Shown: in pieces, positions 1-6,917 of the stretch
Layout: each line of letters opens with the position of its first letter
Numbering within the stretch: position 1 is the first letter of the stretch
Assembly (NCBI GenBank): GCA_964606665.1
Contig: CAZSHS010000060.1
Location: 1 to 16,499 of the forward strand
From: Aved-18 sp964606665
GTDB taxonomy: Bacteria > Cyanobacteriota > Vampirovibrionia > Obscuribacterales > Obscuribacteraceae
Length of the DNA stretch: 16,499 nt
Direction: 5' to 3'
Notes under the pieces: generated by a model
What the model saw: only the letters and a program-made list of their open reading frames with translations
What the model was told of the DNA's origin: nothing
Databases searched by the model: none
Position numbers and translations under genes: made by a program

Positions 1-842
1 TCAGCTGCTTCATCTTTGTCGGCGGCTTCTTTCGCTGCAGCTTCTTTCTCGGCGGCTTCTTTCTCGGCAGCTTCTTTCTCGGCGGCTTCTTTCTCGGCGG
101 CTTCTTTCTCGGCAGCTTCTTTCTGGGCAGCTTCAGCTTTCTCGGCAGCTTCTTTCTGGGCAGCTTCAGCTTTCTCGGCAGCTTCTTTTTCGGCAGCTTC
201 TTTCTCGGCAGCTTCTTTTTCGGCAGCTTCTTTCTCGGCGGCTTCTTTCTCGGCGGCTTCTTTCTCAGCAGCTTCTTTCTTGGCAGCTTCTTCTTTAGCA
301 GCCTCTTCGGCCTTCGCATCGGCATCTTCTTTTTCGTCCGATTTGGCTTCAGCCGCCTCGGTCAAAGATGTCAGTTTGTCGATAATCTCTAACTGGTTAA
401 TGTCTTGGGTGGCGCCATTGACAGGTACGCCAGTCTCAGATGGGTTCAAAACAATAGTGGCTTTCTCGGGCTCGCCTTTGCTGGGTGCATCTCCATCCAG
501 AGCCGCTGGAGTCTCGATTACAAACCAGAACAAAGAGACACCTATTTTCAGCACATCGCCATCATTTATAGGTTCGGGACCACCTATCTGGTTGCCATTC
601 AAAAAAGTGCCGTGCCGACTCTTAGCGTCTTGCACAGAATACTGACTTTCTTCCTTATTAATGATGAAATGAAAGCGTGAAATAGACTGGTCGCCCGTGA
701 TGACGATGTCATTTAAGTCGTCCCTACCCACTCGACAACGCGGGGTAGTAATGGGGATTTTTCGATTGGATACCAAATCTACGAGAAAGGCTGTGGGAGC
801 CGATGTAGCTTGTGATTTGGCGTCGGTGTCCTTATTGTCCAT
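1..842 (-). CDS. FHA-domain protein with long Ala/Glu/Lys repeat tail (C-terminus beyond left edge)
   Basis: The minus strand is open from an ATG at 842 to the window edge, giving at least 280 residues without a stop. An FHA domain (phosphothreonine-peptide recognition) spans about residues 18-112: GR at 39-40, SRFH at 55-58 and GTFLNG at 78-83 are the conserved loop motifs. A linker of about 60 residues follows, then from about residue 180 a pentapeptide-type repeat (AAEKE with AEAAQKE variants) predicted to form a long charged helix, comparable in composition to TolA stalks. No membrane segment is visible in the part present. The frame stays open upstream to a stop at 1020-1022, and a GTG at 911 would add 23 plausible residues (beginning MSRRLFGHVPAQ), so the true start is uncertain. 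The domain is a close paralogue of the FHA protein at 1553-1849. The function is not recognisable beyond FHA binding. Confidence 0.85.
   Translation of the reverse strand, partial: MDNKDTDAKSQATSAPTAFLVDLVSNRKIPITTPRCRVGRDDLNDIVITGDQSISRFHFIINKEESQYSVQDAKSRHGTFLNGNQIGGPEPINDGDVLKIGVSLFWFVIETPAALDGDAPSKGEPEKATIVLNPSETGVPVNGATQDINQLEIIDKLTSLTEAAEAKSDEKEDADAKAEEAAKEEAAKKEAAEKEAAEKEAAEKEAAEKEAAEKEAAEKEAAEKAEAAQKEAAEKAEAAQKEAAEKEAAEKEAAEKEAAEKEAAEKEAAAKEAADKDEAA
21..300. repeat. 15-bp tandem repeat array encoding AAEKE pentapeptides
   Basis: About 18 head-to-tail units read on the plus strand as variants of ggcggcttctttctc, the differences being mostly gcg/gca and ctc/ttc third-base changes. Within it an exact 33-nt higher-order unit occurs twice in a row (111-143 and 144-176), encoding the EKAEAAQKEAA variant. 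All units keep the minus-strand reading frame of the FHA protein. The low codon diversity suggests expansion by slippage or unequal recombination. Confidence 0.9.
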
Positions 843-1079
843 TTTGTCTTTTAATCTAGAGATTAGGTCGTGGAACTGAGCAGGTACATGCCCAAAGAGG
901 CGTCTGCTCACTAGCTGAATCCGAACATCTAATCTGTTCCCTGGAAAGGCGAATATAAACCATTTTGTATCTAAAACGCCTTTTTCAAGTATCTTATCGG
1001 ACCAAAAAAAGGGGTCGATTTAAGGAAAGTCCAGACGCGACCATATAAACTTTCGCATAACCTAAGAAAGAGGAAAGAA
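843..1079. promoter_or_regulatory. Divergent intergenic region between the repeat-tailed FHA gene and the plus-strand gene
   Basis: The region must hold promoters for both flanking genes if they are transcribed from here. On the plus strand TATAAA at 1044-1049 is a possible -10 box, but no good -35 lies 16-18 nt upstream. On the minus strand TATATT near 953-958 is a possible -10, also without a clear -35. Two overlapping inverted repeats are present: GGTCG (1013-1017) with CGACC (1038-1042), and GAAAGT (1025-1030) with ACTTTC (1049-1054). Part of this stretch (843-911) may be coding if the longer start of the FHA gene is used. Confidence 0.3.
1068..1074 (+). promoter_or_regulatory. Shine-Dalgarno for the plus-strand unknown gene
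   Basis: AAGAGGA ends 5 nt before the ATG at 1080. This purine-rich site at correct spacing is the main reason to accept the plus-strand frame here over the overlapping 89-codon minus-strand frame at 971-1240. Confidence 0.65.
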
Positions 1080-1523
1080 ATGACCACCGAACTCGCATTA
1101 GCTTTCAACGAAATGCTCAAGACCCTGGCCTGGTGCAAACAAGGCGAATCCACTCTGGTTGCCGTGCACAAAGCCATTCCGGAGGTTATATTCATGTTGC
1201 CGGACCGGGAAGTGAAAGTATTTCCTGGCGGCGTCGCCATTAAAATGCAGAAGTCGACCGTGTCGCATTTTCAAAAGGCATACGACGACGGCGAGCCATT
1301 AAATGTCGTTTTGGTCGCTAAGCCCACCGGAGTGGAAGTCTGGTATCGCAAAGTAGCGCCAACCGAGTTTCCTTACGATGCGTGGGGCGGCGGTGCGGCA
1401 AGCGCTTACGAGCAGCAGCGCGCACTAATTCCGGCAGAAAACCTGGGCGATCATTATGTCAAAATGCAGGCAGAGCTAAGCGCTAAATGCAAAGAATGCC
1501 CCACTATGATGCCGCCATATTAA
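1080..1523 (+). CDS. Hypothetical protein of 147 residues, only plus-strand gene in the window
   Basis: I do not recognise this family. The frame starts with ATG after a good Shine-Dalgarno sequence and ends with TAA at 1521-1523, just short of the convergent FHA gene (29-nt gap). The protein has no signal peptide or membrane segment. The N-terminal two thirds look like a compact alpha/beta fold: an amphipathic start (residues 1-20), then alternating hydrophobic stretches near IPEVIFMLP (33-41) and LNVVLVAKP (74-82). A Gly/Ala-rich segment (WGGGAASA, about 102-109) follows, and near the C-terminus is a CxxC pair (KCKECP) which could bind metal or form a disulfide. Its codon third positions look richer in G and C than those of the pur genes. 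Together with its isolated orientation between two FHA paralogues, this suggests separate origin or insertion; that is inference. Confidence 0.7.
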   Translation: MTTELALAFNEMLKTLAWCKQGESTLVAVHKAIPEVIFMLPDREVKVFPGGVAIKMQKSTVSHFQKAYDDGEPLNVVLVAKPTGVEVWYRKVAPTEFPYDAWGGGAASAYEQQRALIPAENLGDHYVKMQAELSAKCKECPTMMPPY

Positions 1524-1552
1524 GTAATTTGGCAAAGTCACCGTCTTTGGTA

Positions 1553-1849
1553 TCAAGCGTGGATTTCTATCCAGAGCAAAGATACACCTATTTTCATCAC
1601 GTCTCCATCTTTGATGGATTCGGGCCCCTCGATCTTTTTGCCATTTAAAAAGGTCCCGTACTGACTTTTAGAATCCTCTACCGTGTAGCTGTCTTCAAGT
1701 TTTGAGATTATGAAATGAAACCTTGAAATGGAATTGTCGCCAGTGATGACAATTTCATTTGAATCATCTCGACCTACTCGACATCTAGGCGTTGTAATCG
1801 GGATTTTGCGATTAGAGATTAAATCAATGAGATAGGCGCCTGAATCCAT
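1553..1849 (-). CDS. Small stand-alone FHA-domain protein
   Basis: The 98-residue protein is essentially one FHA domain and so probably a cytoplasmic phosphothreonine-binding adaptor. GR at 26-27, SRFH at 42-45 and YGTFLNG at 64-70 are the conserved phosphopeptide-contact loops; the Arg and Ser expected for phosphate contact (R27, S42) are present. No effector, membrane or repeat segment is attached. The ATG at 1849 follows the purK stop by 13 nt, so it is probably the last gene of the purine operon. It has only a weak GGAA-type ribosome site. By eye it is about 70% identical over 93 positions to the FHA domain at 1-842 but lacks that protein's N-terminal extension and repeat tail. Its ligand is unknown; the Hanks kinase at 15295-16164 is one candidate partner (inference). 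Confidence 0.88.
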   Translation of the reverse strand: MDSGAYLIDLISNRKIPITTPRCRVGRDDSNEIVITGDNSISRFHFIISKLEDSYTVEDSKSQYGTFLNGKKIEGPESIKDGDVMKIGVSLLWIEIHA

Positions 1850-1862
1850 ATGTTTTTCCGTA

Positions 1863-3038
1863 TCAGTTTCTGACCTTTTTTAGTGCTTCTCTAAAATCTA
1901 GAGCAAGTTCAAGCGCTTTAGCCGGTTTTGGCGATCGGGTGATGAAATGCCCCATTTTGCGACGGGCACGCGCCACTTCTTTGCCGTAGAGGACAACGTC
2001 CATGACCGAGTCATGCTCAAGGAGCGGGGCAAGATTTAAGTGTGCACGTTCATTGTTTTTGTTCTGGGCAAGCCAAACATCGCCAAGTAGATTCATCATG
2101 CAATAGCTATCCGAGCTTGCTGGTGCAATTTCGCTCAAGGGCTGTTTGAGCAAAACTCGAGCCAGTGCATCGAATTGGCTTATGGTGCAAGCTTTCATTG
2201 TGACGTGTCCGGAATTGTGCGGACGCGGGGCAAATTCGTTGATGAAAATTTCGTCGTCATTAGACAAGAAGAATTCGGTGGTGAGAAGACCTGTCACTTT
2301 GAGCATTGATGCTGCGTCTAAGGCGATTTTGCGAACGCGCGTTTCGATTTCTTGAGAGATGCGCGCCGGTACAAGAGTGGTGTCTAGAACGTGCTCGCGA
2401 TGACGATTTTCCATCACAGGAAAAGCAACTGAATCACCTTCGCACGTAACGGCGGTGATGCAACTCAATTCGATGGCGATATCCACTACTTGTTCGGCAA
2501 TGAAGCTTGTTTCTTTTGAATATTTTTGCTCCAGTGCTTTGAGAAGTGATTCTAGAGTGGTTTTATCTTCGACGAAAAATTGACCGTGTCCGTCATAGCC
2601 ACCGCGGGCGGTTTTTAAGATGCACGGATAAGTAAGCGAATCATGTTTGTTTTTTAGTTCGTCTAGATTTTTGAATGATTGAAATTTGGCGTGCGGCAAA
2701 CCATTATTTTGTAAGAAAGTTTTTTCGGCTATTCGATCTTGGGTGATGGTCAAAACATCAAGGCTTGGATACACAGGCGTTTTGGGCTTGAGCAAGCGCA
2801 GTGTGGTGGCGTCCACATTTTCGAATTCATAAGTTATGACATCGACTGAATTAATAAATTCGGTCATTGCTTTGACGTCGTTGTATTGTTCGTTGATAGA
2901 TCTAAAATGCAGACAAGCTGGTGCGGCTGAATCGGGCTCGTAAAAGAGTACTTTGCCTCCCAGATTAATGATGCTGCGTGCAAGCAGAAGTCCCAATTGA
3001 CCTCCGCCTAGAATTCCAACTGTGGTGTGTGATTGCAT
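1863..3038 (-). CDS. purK: N5-carboxyaminoimidazole ribonucleotide synthase
   Basis: PurK uses ATP and bicarbonate to convert AIR into N5-CAIR in the cytoplasm, supplying the class I PurE encoded immediately upstream. The 391-residue length fits the family. The N-terminal pre-ATP-grasp domain opens with the GGGQLG motif (11-16); the ATP-grasp domain contains RGGYDGHGQ (145-153) and, near residues 265-280, NEFAPRPHNSGH, the hallmark PurK signature. The ATG start overlaps the purE stop by one base (TAATG), implying translational coupling. The final segment (ARRKMGHFITRS) matches the family C-terminus, so the gene is complete. It is followed after 13 nt by the small FHA gene. Confidence 0.97.
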   Translation of the reverse strand: MQSHTTVGILGGGQLGLLLARSIINLGGKVLFYEPDSAAPACLHFRSINEQYNDVKAMTEFINSVDVITYEFENVDATTLRLLKPKTPVYPSLDVLTITQDRIAEKTFLQNNGLPHAKFQSFKNLDELKNKHDSLTYPCILKTARGGYDGHGQFFVEDKTTLESLLKALEQKYSKETSFIAEQVVDIAIELSCITAVTCEGDSVAFPVMENRHREHVLDTTLVPARISQEIETRVRKIALDAASMLKVTGLLTTEFFLSNDDEIFINEFAPRPHNSGHVTMKACTISQFDALARVLLKQPLSEIAPASSDSYCMMNLLGDVWLAQNKNNERAHLNLAPLLEHDSVMDVVLYGKEVARARRKMGHFITRSPKPAKALELALDFREALKKVRN

Positions 3039-3538
3039 TAACTCTTCAACTTGCTGTTTTGTGCGTCTTTTGCTTTTTCTTTAATAAATTCGTCCAGTTT
3101 GTTTGCTAACTCTTCATTGTCGAGCGCTAAAAATCGCACGGCAAATAAGGCTGCATTAGCGGCACCGGCAGCTCCAATAGCAAATGTAGCAGTTGGCACT
3201 CCTTTGGGCATCTGAACTATAGAAAGTAAACTGTCTATTCCTTTTAGCGTTTTCGATTCGACAGGCACACCCAGCACCGGCAATGGTGTCAATGCAGACA
3301 CCATGCCAGGAAGATGAGCAGCGCCGCCAGCACCAGCGATAATTATTTTTATACCGCGTGATTTGGCGCTTTTAGCGTATTCATACATGAGATCTGGTGT
3401 GCGATGAGCGCTCACTACTTTGCATTCGCAGGGGATCTTGAAATCATTCAAAATCTCTTCTGCATTCTTCATGGTGTCCCAGTCGGACGAGCTGCCCATG
3501 ATGATTGCGACAAGCGGATGAGTTTCGTTATTTTTCAC
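3038..3538 (-). CDS. purE: N5-carboxyaminoimidazole ribonucleotide mutase, class I
   Basis: PurE moves the carboxyl group of N5-CAIR to C4, giving CAIR; class I enzymes need PurK, which is the next gene. The 166 residues include GSSSDW (15-20), SAHRTP (43-48, with the catalytic His at 45) and AAHLPGM (73-79), all diagnostic. The C-terminal IGAAGAANAALF matches the usual IGxAGAxNAAL helix. The start is GTG at 3538, chosen because a strong AAGGAGA lies 5 nt upstream and no alternative in-frame start exists before the purH stop, which is 12 nt away and in the same frame. The short charged tail (about residues 150-166, Lys-rich) is variable in the family. Confidence 0.97.
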   Translation of the reverse strand: MKNNETHPLVAIIMGSSSDWDTMKNAEEILNDFKIPCECKVVSAHRTPDLMYEYAKSAKSRGIKIIIAGAGGAAHLPGMVSALTPLPVLGVPVESKTLKGIDSLLSIVQMPKGVPTATFAIGAAGAANAALFAVRFLALDNEELANKLDEFIKEKAKDAQNSKLKS

Positions 3539-3543
3539 CGCAT

Positions 3544-3550
3544 TCTCCTT
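3544..3550 (-). promoter_or_regulatory. Shine-Dalgarno that fixes the GTG start of purE
   Basis: On the minus strand AAGGAGA is followed by 5 nt and the GTG at 3538. It sits wholly in the 12-nt gap between the purH stop and purE. An ATG at 3543-3541 lies closer to the site but is out of frame with purE. Confidence 0.75.
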
Positions 3551-5119
3551 TTAGTGTTTGAAGCAGCGCTGACCGGTAAAGAGCATACTTATTTTGTTGC
3601 TCTTGCAGGCAGCGATGACGTCGGCATCTTTGATGCTTCCACCGGGTTGAACTATTACTGTGATTCCCGCTTTAGATGCTTCGTCTATATTGTCTGTGGC
3701 AGGAAAGAAGGCGTCACTTGCCATTACAGCACCTTTGGCGTGGTCGCCAGCTTGTGCAAGTGCAATTTTGACGCTAGCTACACGGCTTGTTTGACCGATG
3801 CCAAAACCAATTGAGACGCCATCTTTAACTACAAATATTGCATTGGATGTAAGATGTCTTACGATTTTCCAAGCAAATTCGATGTCTTCTTTTTGAGCGT
3901 CAGTTAGATTTTTGTCTTCTGTCACACATTCAAATTCGCTCAGTTGTTTTGGCGCTTCTTGTGACTTTTCAAGGATCCAACCGAAGTCTTGCAAGTCGCG
4001 AGCTTTGACGCTGTCGTATGGAAGTGGTTCGAGAAATTCTTTTTTTACCTCTAAAACGCGAATATTTTTCTTCTTGGAAAAGGCTTCCAGAGCTTCTTTG
4101 GTAAATGATGGAGCAAGAACAATTTCGACAAATCCTTCGATGATTTTTGTAGCCAGAGGACCGTCTACTTCTGTCGTGAATCCGTATACGCCACCAAAAG
4201 CGGAGAGTGGGTCTGCATTGTATGCTTTTTCAAAAGCGTCCATTGCTGTTTTGCCAAGGGCAACACCGCAAGGATTGTTGTGTTTGATGATGCAAGACAT
4301 GATTTTTTTGTGCGATGAAAATTCGCGCAAAATGGTTACCAGACTATAAACATCTAAAATGTTATTTGAAGAAAGCTCTTTGCCTTGTAATTGATGGAAA
4401 GGCGAACCCTTGGAACCCGCGTCGTACCAGGCAGCCGCCTGGTGTGGATTTTCGCCATATCTGAGTGACTGATTTTGTTGCAAATTCAATGTCACTTGCT
4501 TGGGGAAGTGTTCACCAGTGCCATTGGAGTTAGTGTCTGCGCAAATTTTAGCGAAATAGTCAGAAATGATGCGGTCATAATTGGCTGTATGTTGAAAGGC
4601 TTTGGCAGCAAGTTTTTTACGAAAATCGTAAGTGGTCTGACCATTGTCTTTAAATTGTGTCAGCACATCGTCATATTGCGATGGGTCGCAAACTATATTG
4701 ACTCTGGAAAAGTTTTTGCCAGCAGCGCGAATTAAGCTAACGCCACCAATGTCGATATGTTCGATCATTTTGTCTTCGGGCAGGTTTTCTTTTAGTTTCT
4801 GTTCGAAAGCGTATAGATTTACTATGACCATGTCGATTTCTTCGATGCCGTGTTCCTTTAGAGTGGCTCGATCGTCATCTGTGTCGCGCGACAATATTCC
4901 GCCAAAGACATTGGGATGCAATGTTTTTACCCGACCACCCAAAATTTCAGGAAAGCCGGTTACTTTGTCGATTGAGATACAATCAATGCCCACTTCGCTT
5001 AGATGCTTGGCGGTACTGGTGGTGCCAATTACTTTGTAATCTGGTTTTAACTTGACCAGTTCTTTGATGAATTTTTCGAGCCCTGTTTTGTCCAGAACGC
5101 TTACTAACACCGCCGCCAT
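3551..5119 (-). CDS. purH: Bifunctional AICAR transformylase / IMP cyclohydrolase
   Basis: PurH performs the last two steps: formylation of AICAR by 10-formyl-THF and ring closure to IMP. The 522 residues match full-length family members. The N-terminal cyclohydrolase (MGS-like) domain runs to about residue 140 with DKTG (10-13), GRVKTLHPNVFGG (62-74) and HIDIGG (121-126). The transformylase domain has RYGENPHQ (220-227) and KHNNPCG with the catalytic Lys-His at 279-280. The C-terminus reads SDAFFPATDN, IVQPGGS and FTGQRCFKH, close to the usual ending. A strong AAGGAGG (5130-5136, inside the purM 3' end) lies 10 nt before the ATG. The purM stop is one base upstream. Confidence 0.98.
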   Translation of the reverse strand: MAAVLVSVLDKTGLEKFIKELVKLKPDYKVIGTTSTAKHLSEVGIDCISIDKVTGFPEILGGRVKTLHPNVFGGILSRDTDDDRATLKEHGIEEIDMVIVNLYAFEQKLKENLPEDKMIEHIDIGGVSLIRAAGKNFSRVNIVCDPSQYDDVLTQFKDNGQTTYDFRKKLAAKAFQHTANYDRIISDYFAKICADTNSNGTGEHFPKQVTLNLQQNQSLRYGENPHQAAAWYDAGSKGSPFHQLQGKELSSNNILDVYSLVTILREFSSHKKIMSCIIKHNNPCGVALGKTAMDAFEKAYNADPLSAFGGVYGFTTEVDGPLATKIIEGFVEIVLAPSFTKEALEAFSKKKNIRVLEVKKEFLEPLPYDSVKARDLQDFGWILEKSQEAPKQLSEFECVTEDKNLTDAQKEDIEFAWKIVRHLTSNAIFVVKDGVSIGFGIGQTSRVASVKIALAQAGDHAKGAVMASDAFFPATDNIDEASKAGITVIVQPGGSIKDADVIAACKSNKISMLFTGQRCFKH

Positions 5120-5120
5120 A

Positions 5121-6140
5121 CTAATCGTGCCTCCTTAAGAGAACTTTGTGATTACCCGTTACTTCAATTTTTGATTCAGACTCGCTTACCGATTCGCTTA
5201 CTTCGCCCATGATGGCTGCATCGAACCCAGAATTTTTGAACACTTTCACGATATCGTCTGCAATAGCTGCTTGAGCAGTAACAAACAAACCGATGCCCAT
5301 ATTGAATGTTTTGTACATCTCGGTTATGTCAACCTGAGCAGCAAGCGAGTCAATTATTTGAGGCATCGAAAGTTTATTTTCAATTTGAAAAGAAATCTTT
5401 TTATTGAGCCTAAACAAATTAGTCCAGCCACCGCCAGTGATATGGGCTATGCCGCTCAATTGACTATCGAATTTATCTAGTAATTCAACTACCGGTTTGC
5501 AATAAATTAATGTAGGTGTAAGTAATTGTGAGCGCATGGGACCGTCTTTTATCAGTTTGCGCGCAAGAGAAAAACCATTTGAATGTATTCCGGAGGATTT
5601 AACACCAATTACTAGATCTTTTGCTTTCATTTTATCGCCCGAAATGAGCTGGTTCTTTTGCACCACACCCATAGCAAATCCGGCTAAATCAAAATGTTCA
5701 TGACTATATAAGTCGGGCATTTCTGCGGTTTCTCCACCGACAAGCAACATGCCGGCTTGATCGCAGCCTTCAACGATTCCTTTTATGATTTCATCACAGA
5801 CATCGTCGTCTATTTTGCCAATGGCATAGTAGTCTAGAAAAGCCTGAGGACGGGCACCGACACAAATCAAGTCGTTAGCGCACATAGCCACTAAATCGAT
5901 ACCAATGGTGTCATATTTTTTCTGCTCTATAGCAAGTAATAATTTGGTCCCGACACCATCTGTGGTGAGCGCGATGCCTTTATTTTCGTCTACTGGATAG
6001 ATCGAAGCATAGCCGCCTGCGCCGGACCAGAGTTGTTTGTGACCTTGTCTTAGGGCCAAATTTTTAAGCCTGCCTACAAAGCGATCGGCTTTTTCTATGT
6101 CTACTCCAGAGTCTTGATATGTTTTAGGCTTGGTGTCCAT
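5121..6140 (-). CDS. purM: Phosphoribosylformylglycinamidine cyclo-ligase (AIR synthetase)
   Basis: PurM closes FGAM to AIR using ATP. With the ATG at 6140 the protein has 339 residues and begins MDTKPKTYQDSGVDIEKAD, which aligns with the usual TYKDAGVDI start; a TTG at 6152 in the same frame would add only MKIK and is less likely. The AIR-synthase fold shows DGVGTK (61-66), the MCANDLICVGARP segment (86-98), the VGGETAEMPD loop, GIHSNGFSLARK and, in the second half, MYKTFNMGIGLF. The usual GGGLxxN/IxR motif is GGGWTNLFR, a mild variation. The gene is flanked by purQ (15 nt upstream of the ATG) and purH (1 nt). Confidence 0.96.
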   Translation of the reverse strand: MDTKPKTYQDSGVDIEKADRFVGRLKNLALRQGHKQLWSGAGGYASIYPVDENKGIALTTDGVGTKLLLAIEQKKYDTIGIDLVAMCANDLICVGARPQAFLDYYAIGKIDDDVCDEIIKGIVEGCDQAGMLLVGGETAEMPDLYSHEHFDLAGFAMGVVQKNQLISGDKMKAKDLVIGVKSSGIHSNGFSLARKLIKDGPMRSQLLTPTLIYCKPVVELLDKFDSQLSGIAHITGGGWTNLFRLNKKISFQIENKLSMPQIIDSLAAQVDITEMYKTFNMGIGLFVTAQAAIADDIVKVFKNSGFDAAIMGEVSESVSESESKIEVTGNHKVLLRRHD

Positions 6141-6155
6141 TTTAATTTTCAACTC

Positions 6156-6914
6156 TCAACTGTGACGGGCTATTTGACAGGCGTTTCTAAAGATTATCAA
6201 TCCAGGCGGATCGCAAGAAAAATCCTCGCCCCGAGTTTTCATTAAGGGCCAGTTTGGATGCTGAGTCCAGCGTATAAAAGCTTCAGGGTGTGGCATCATA
6301 CCAAGCACGGTGCCTTCTTCGTTTTGCAGAGCTGCTATGCGAGCCAGACTGCCATTAACATCTTGTGTATAAAACATTGGACAATACGCAATCAAAGCAT
6401 CTTGATTGGGTAGTGAAGTGACAATTCTGCCTTCACCATGACGGATGGGAAGCTGAATTTTTTCAAGACCAGCAAAGAAATGCCCTTCTTGTGAGGGTGG
6501 AATATCTAAATCAACCCAGGTATCAAGAAAACGTTCTTGCTCGTTGTGCACAAGACTTACTGTTTTTCGATCTTTTTGTAAACTGCCAGGCAACAATCGC
6601 ATATTGACCAGTGCTTGAAAGCCATTGCAAATTCCAATAATTAGTTTGCCGCGCTCGATGAATTCTTCAATTTCTTCCTTGAGACGAGACATTACCTTTA
6701 GTGCGAGCACTTTGCCGCTTTGAATTTCATCTCCAAAAGAAAAGCCGCCAGGCAAGACCAACAAATCTGAATTGGACAAAAAATCGCCCGTATTGAGCAA
6801 GCGTGACACATGTACTGCTTCGGCTTCAAATCCGCCAAGGCGAAGGGCATGGACAGTCTCATTTTCACAATTGACACCGTCGCCTGCTAAAACTATCGCT
6901 CTGGGAGAGACCAT
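6156..6914 (-). CDS. purQ: FGAM synthase glutaminase subunit
   Basis: PurQ hydrolyses glutamine and passes ammonia to the PurL synthetase, encoded immediately upstream, to make FGAM. It is a class I (triad) glutamine amidotransferase of 252 residues: the nucleophile is C96 in GICNGFQ (94-100), and the His-Glu pair is H209 and E211 in MPHPEAF. LPGGFSFGD (54-62) and LPIRHGEGR (155-163) are further family motifs. At 252 residues it is somewhat longer than the roughly 225-residue PurQ of Bacillus, resembling the C-terminal glutaminase domain of large single-chain enzymes. The ATG lies 3 nt after the purL stop; a GAGG about 11 nt upstream is within purL. Confidence 0.96.
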   Translation of the reverse strand: MVSPRAIVLAGDGVNCENETVHALRLGGFEAEAVHVSRLLNTGDFLSNSDLLVLPGGFSFGDEIQSGKVLALKVMSRLKEEIEEFIERGKLIIGICNGFQALVNMRLLPGSLQKDRKTVSLVHNEQERFLDTWVDLDIPPSQEGHFFAGLEKIQLPIRHGEGRIVTSLPNQDALIAYCPMFYTQDVNGSLARIAALQNEEGTVLGMMPHPEAFIRWTQHPNWPLMKTRGEDFSCDPPGLIIFRNACQIARHS

Positions 6915-6917
6915 TTT

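Noticed and set aside
21..300. CRISPR array at the left edge
   Set aside because: The periodicity is 15 bp with no unique spacers and it stays in coding frame; it is a protein repeat.
16..645. Plus-strand open frame of 209 codons (Ala/Ser/Phe-rich)
   Set aside because: It is the antisense of the 15-bp repeat and FHA coding sequence; the repeat has no stops in several frames. No ribosome site precedes it and the minus strand encodes a recognisable FHA domain.
1021..1036. Resemblance of aaggaaagtccagac to the conserved RNase P RNA 5' region
   Set aside because: Only about ten bases match, and a protein gene starts within 60 nt; no room or other conserved regions for RNase P RNA.
971..1240. 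Minus-strand frame of 89 codons
   Set aside because: It overlaps the plus-strand gene, has no recognisable motif, and the plus-strand frame has the better ribosome site.
1531..1548. Possible bidirectional terminator in the convergent gap (CAAAG and CTTTG around a 7-nt loop)
   Set aside because: The stem is only 5 bp, AT-rich and lacks a T-run on either side; too weak to call.
6141..6152. TTG start for purM at 6152
   Set aside because: It adds only MKIK and would begin 3 nt before the purQ stop codon; the ATG at 6140 matches the usual family N-terminus.
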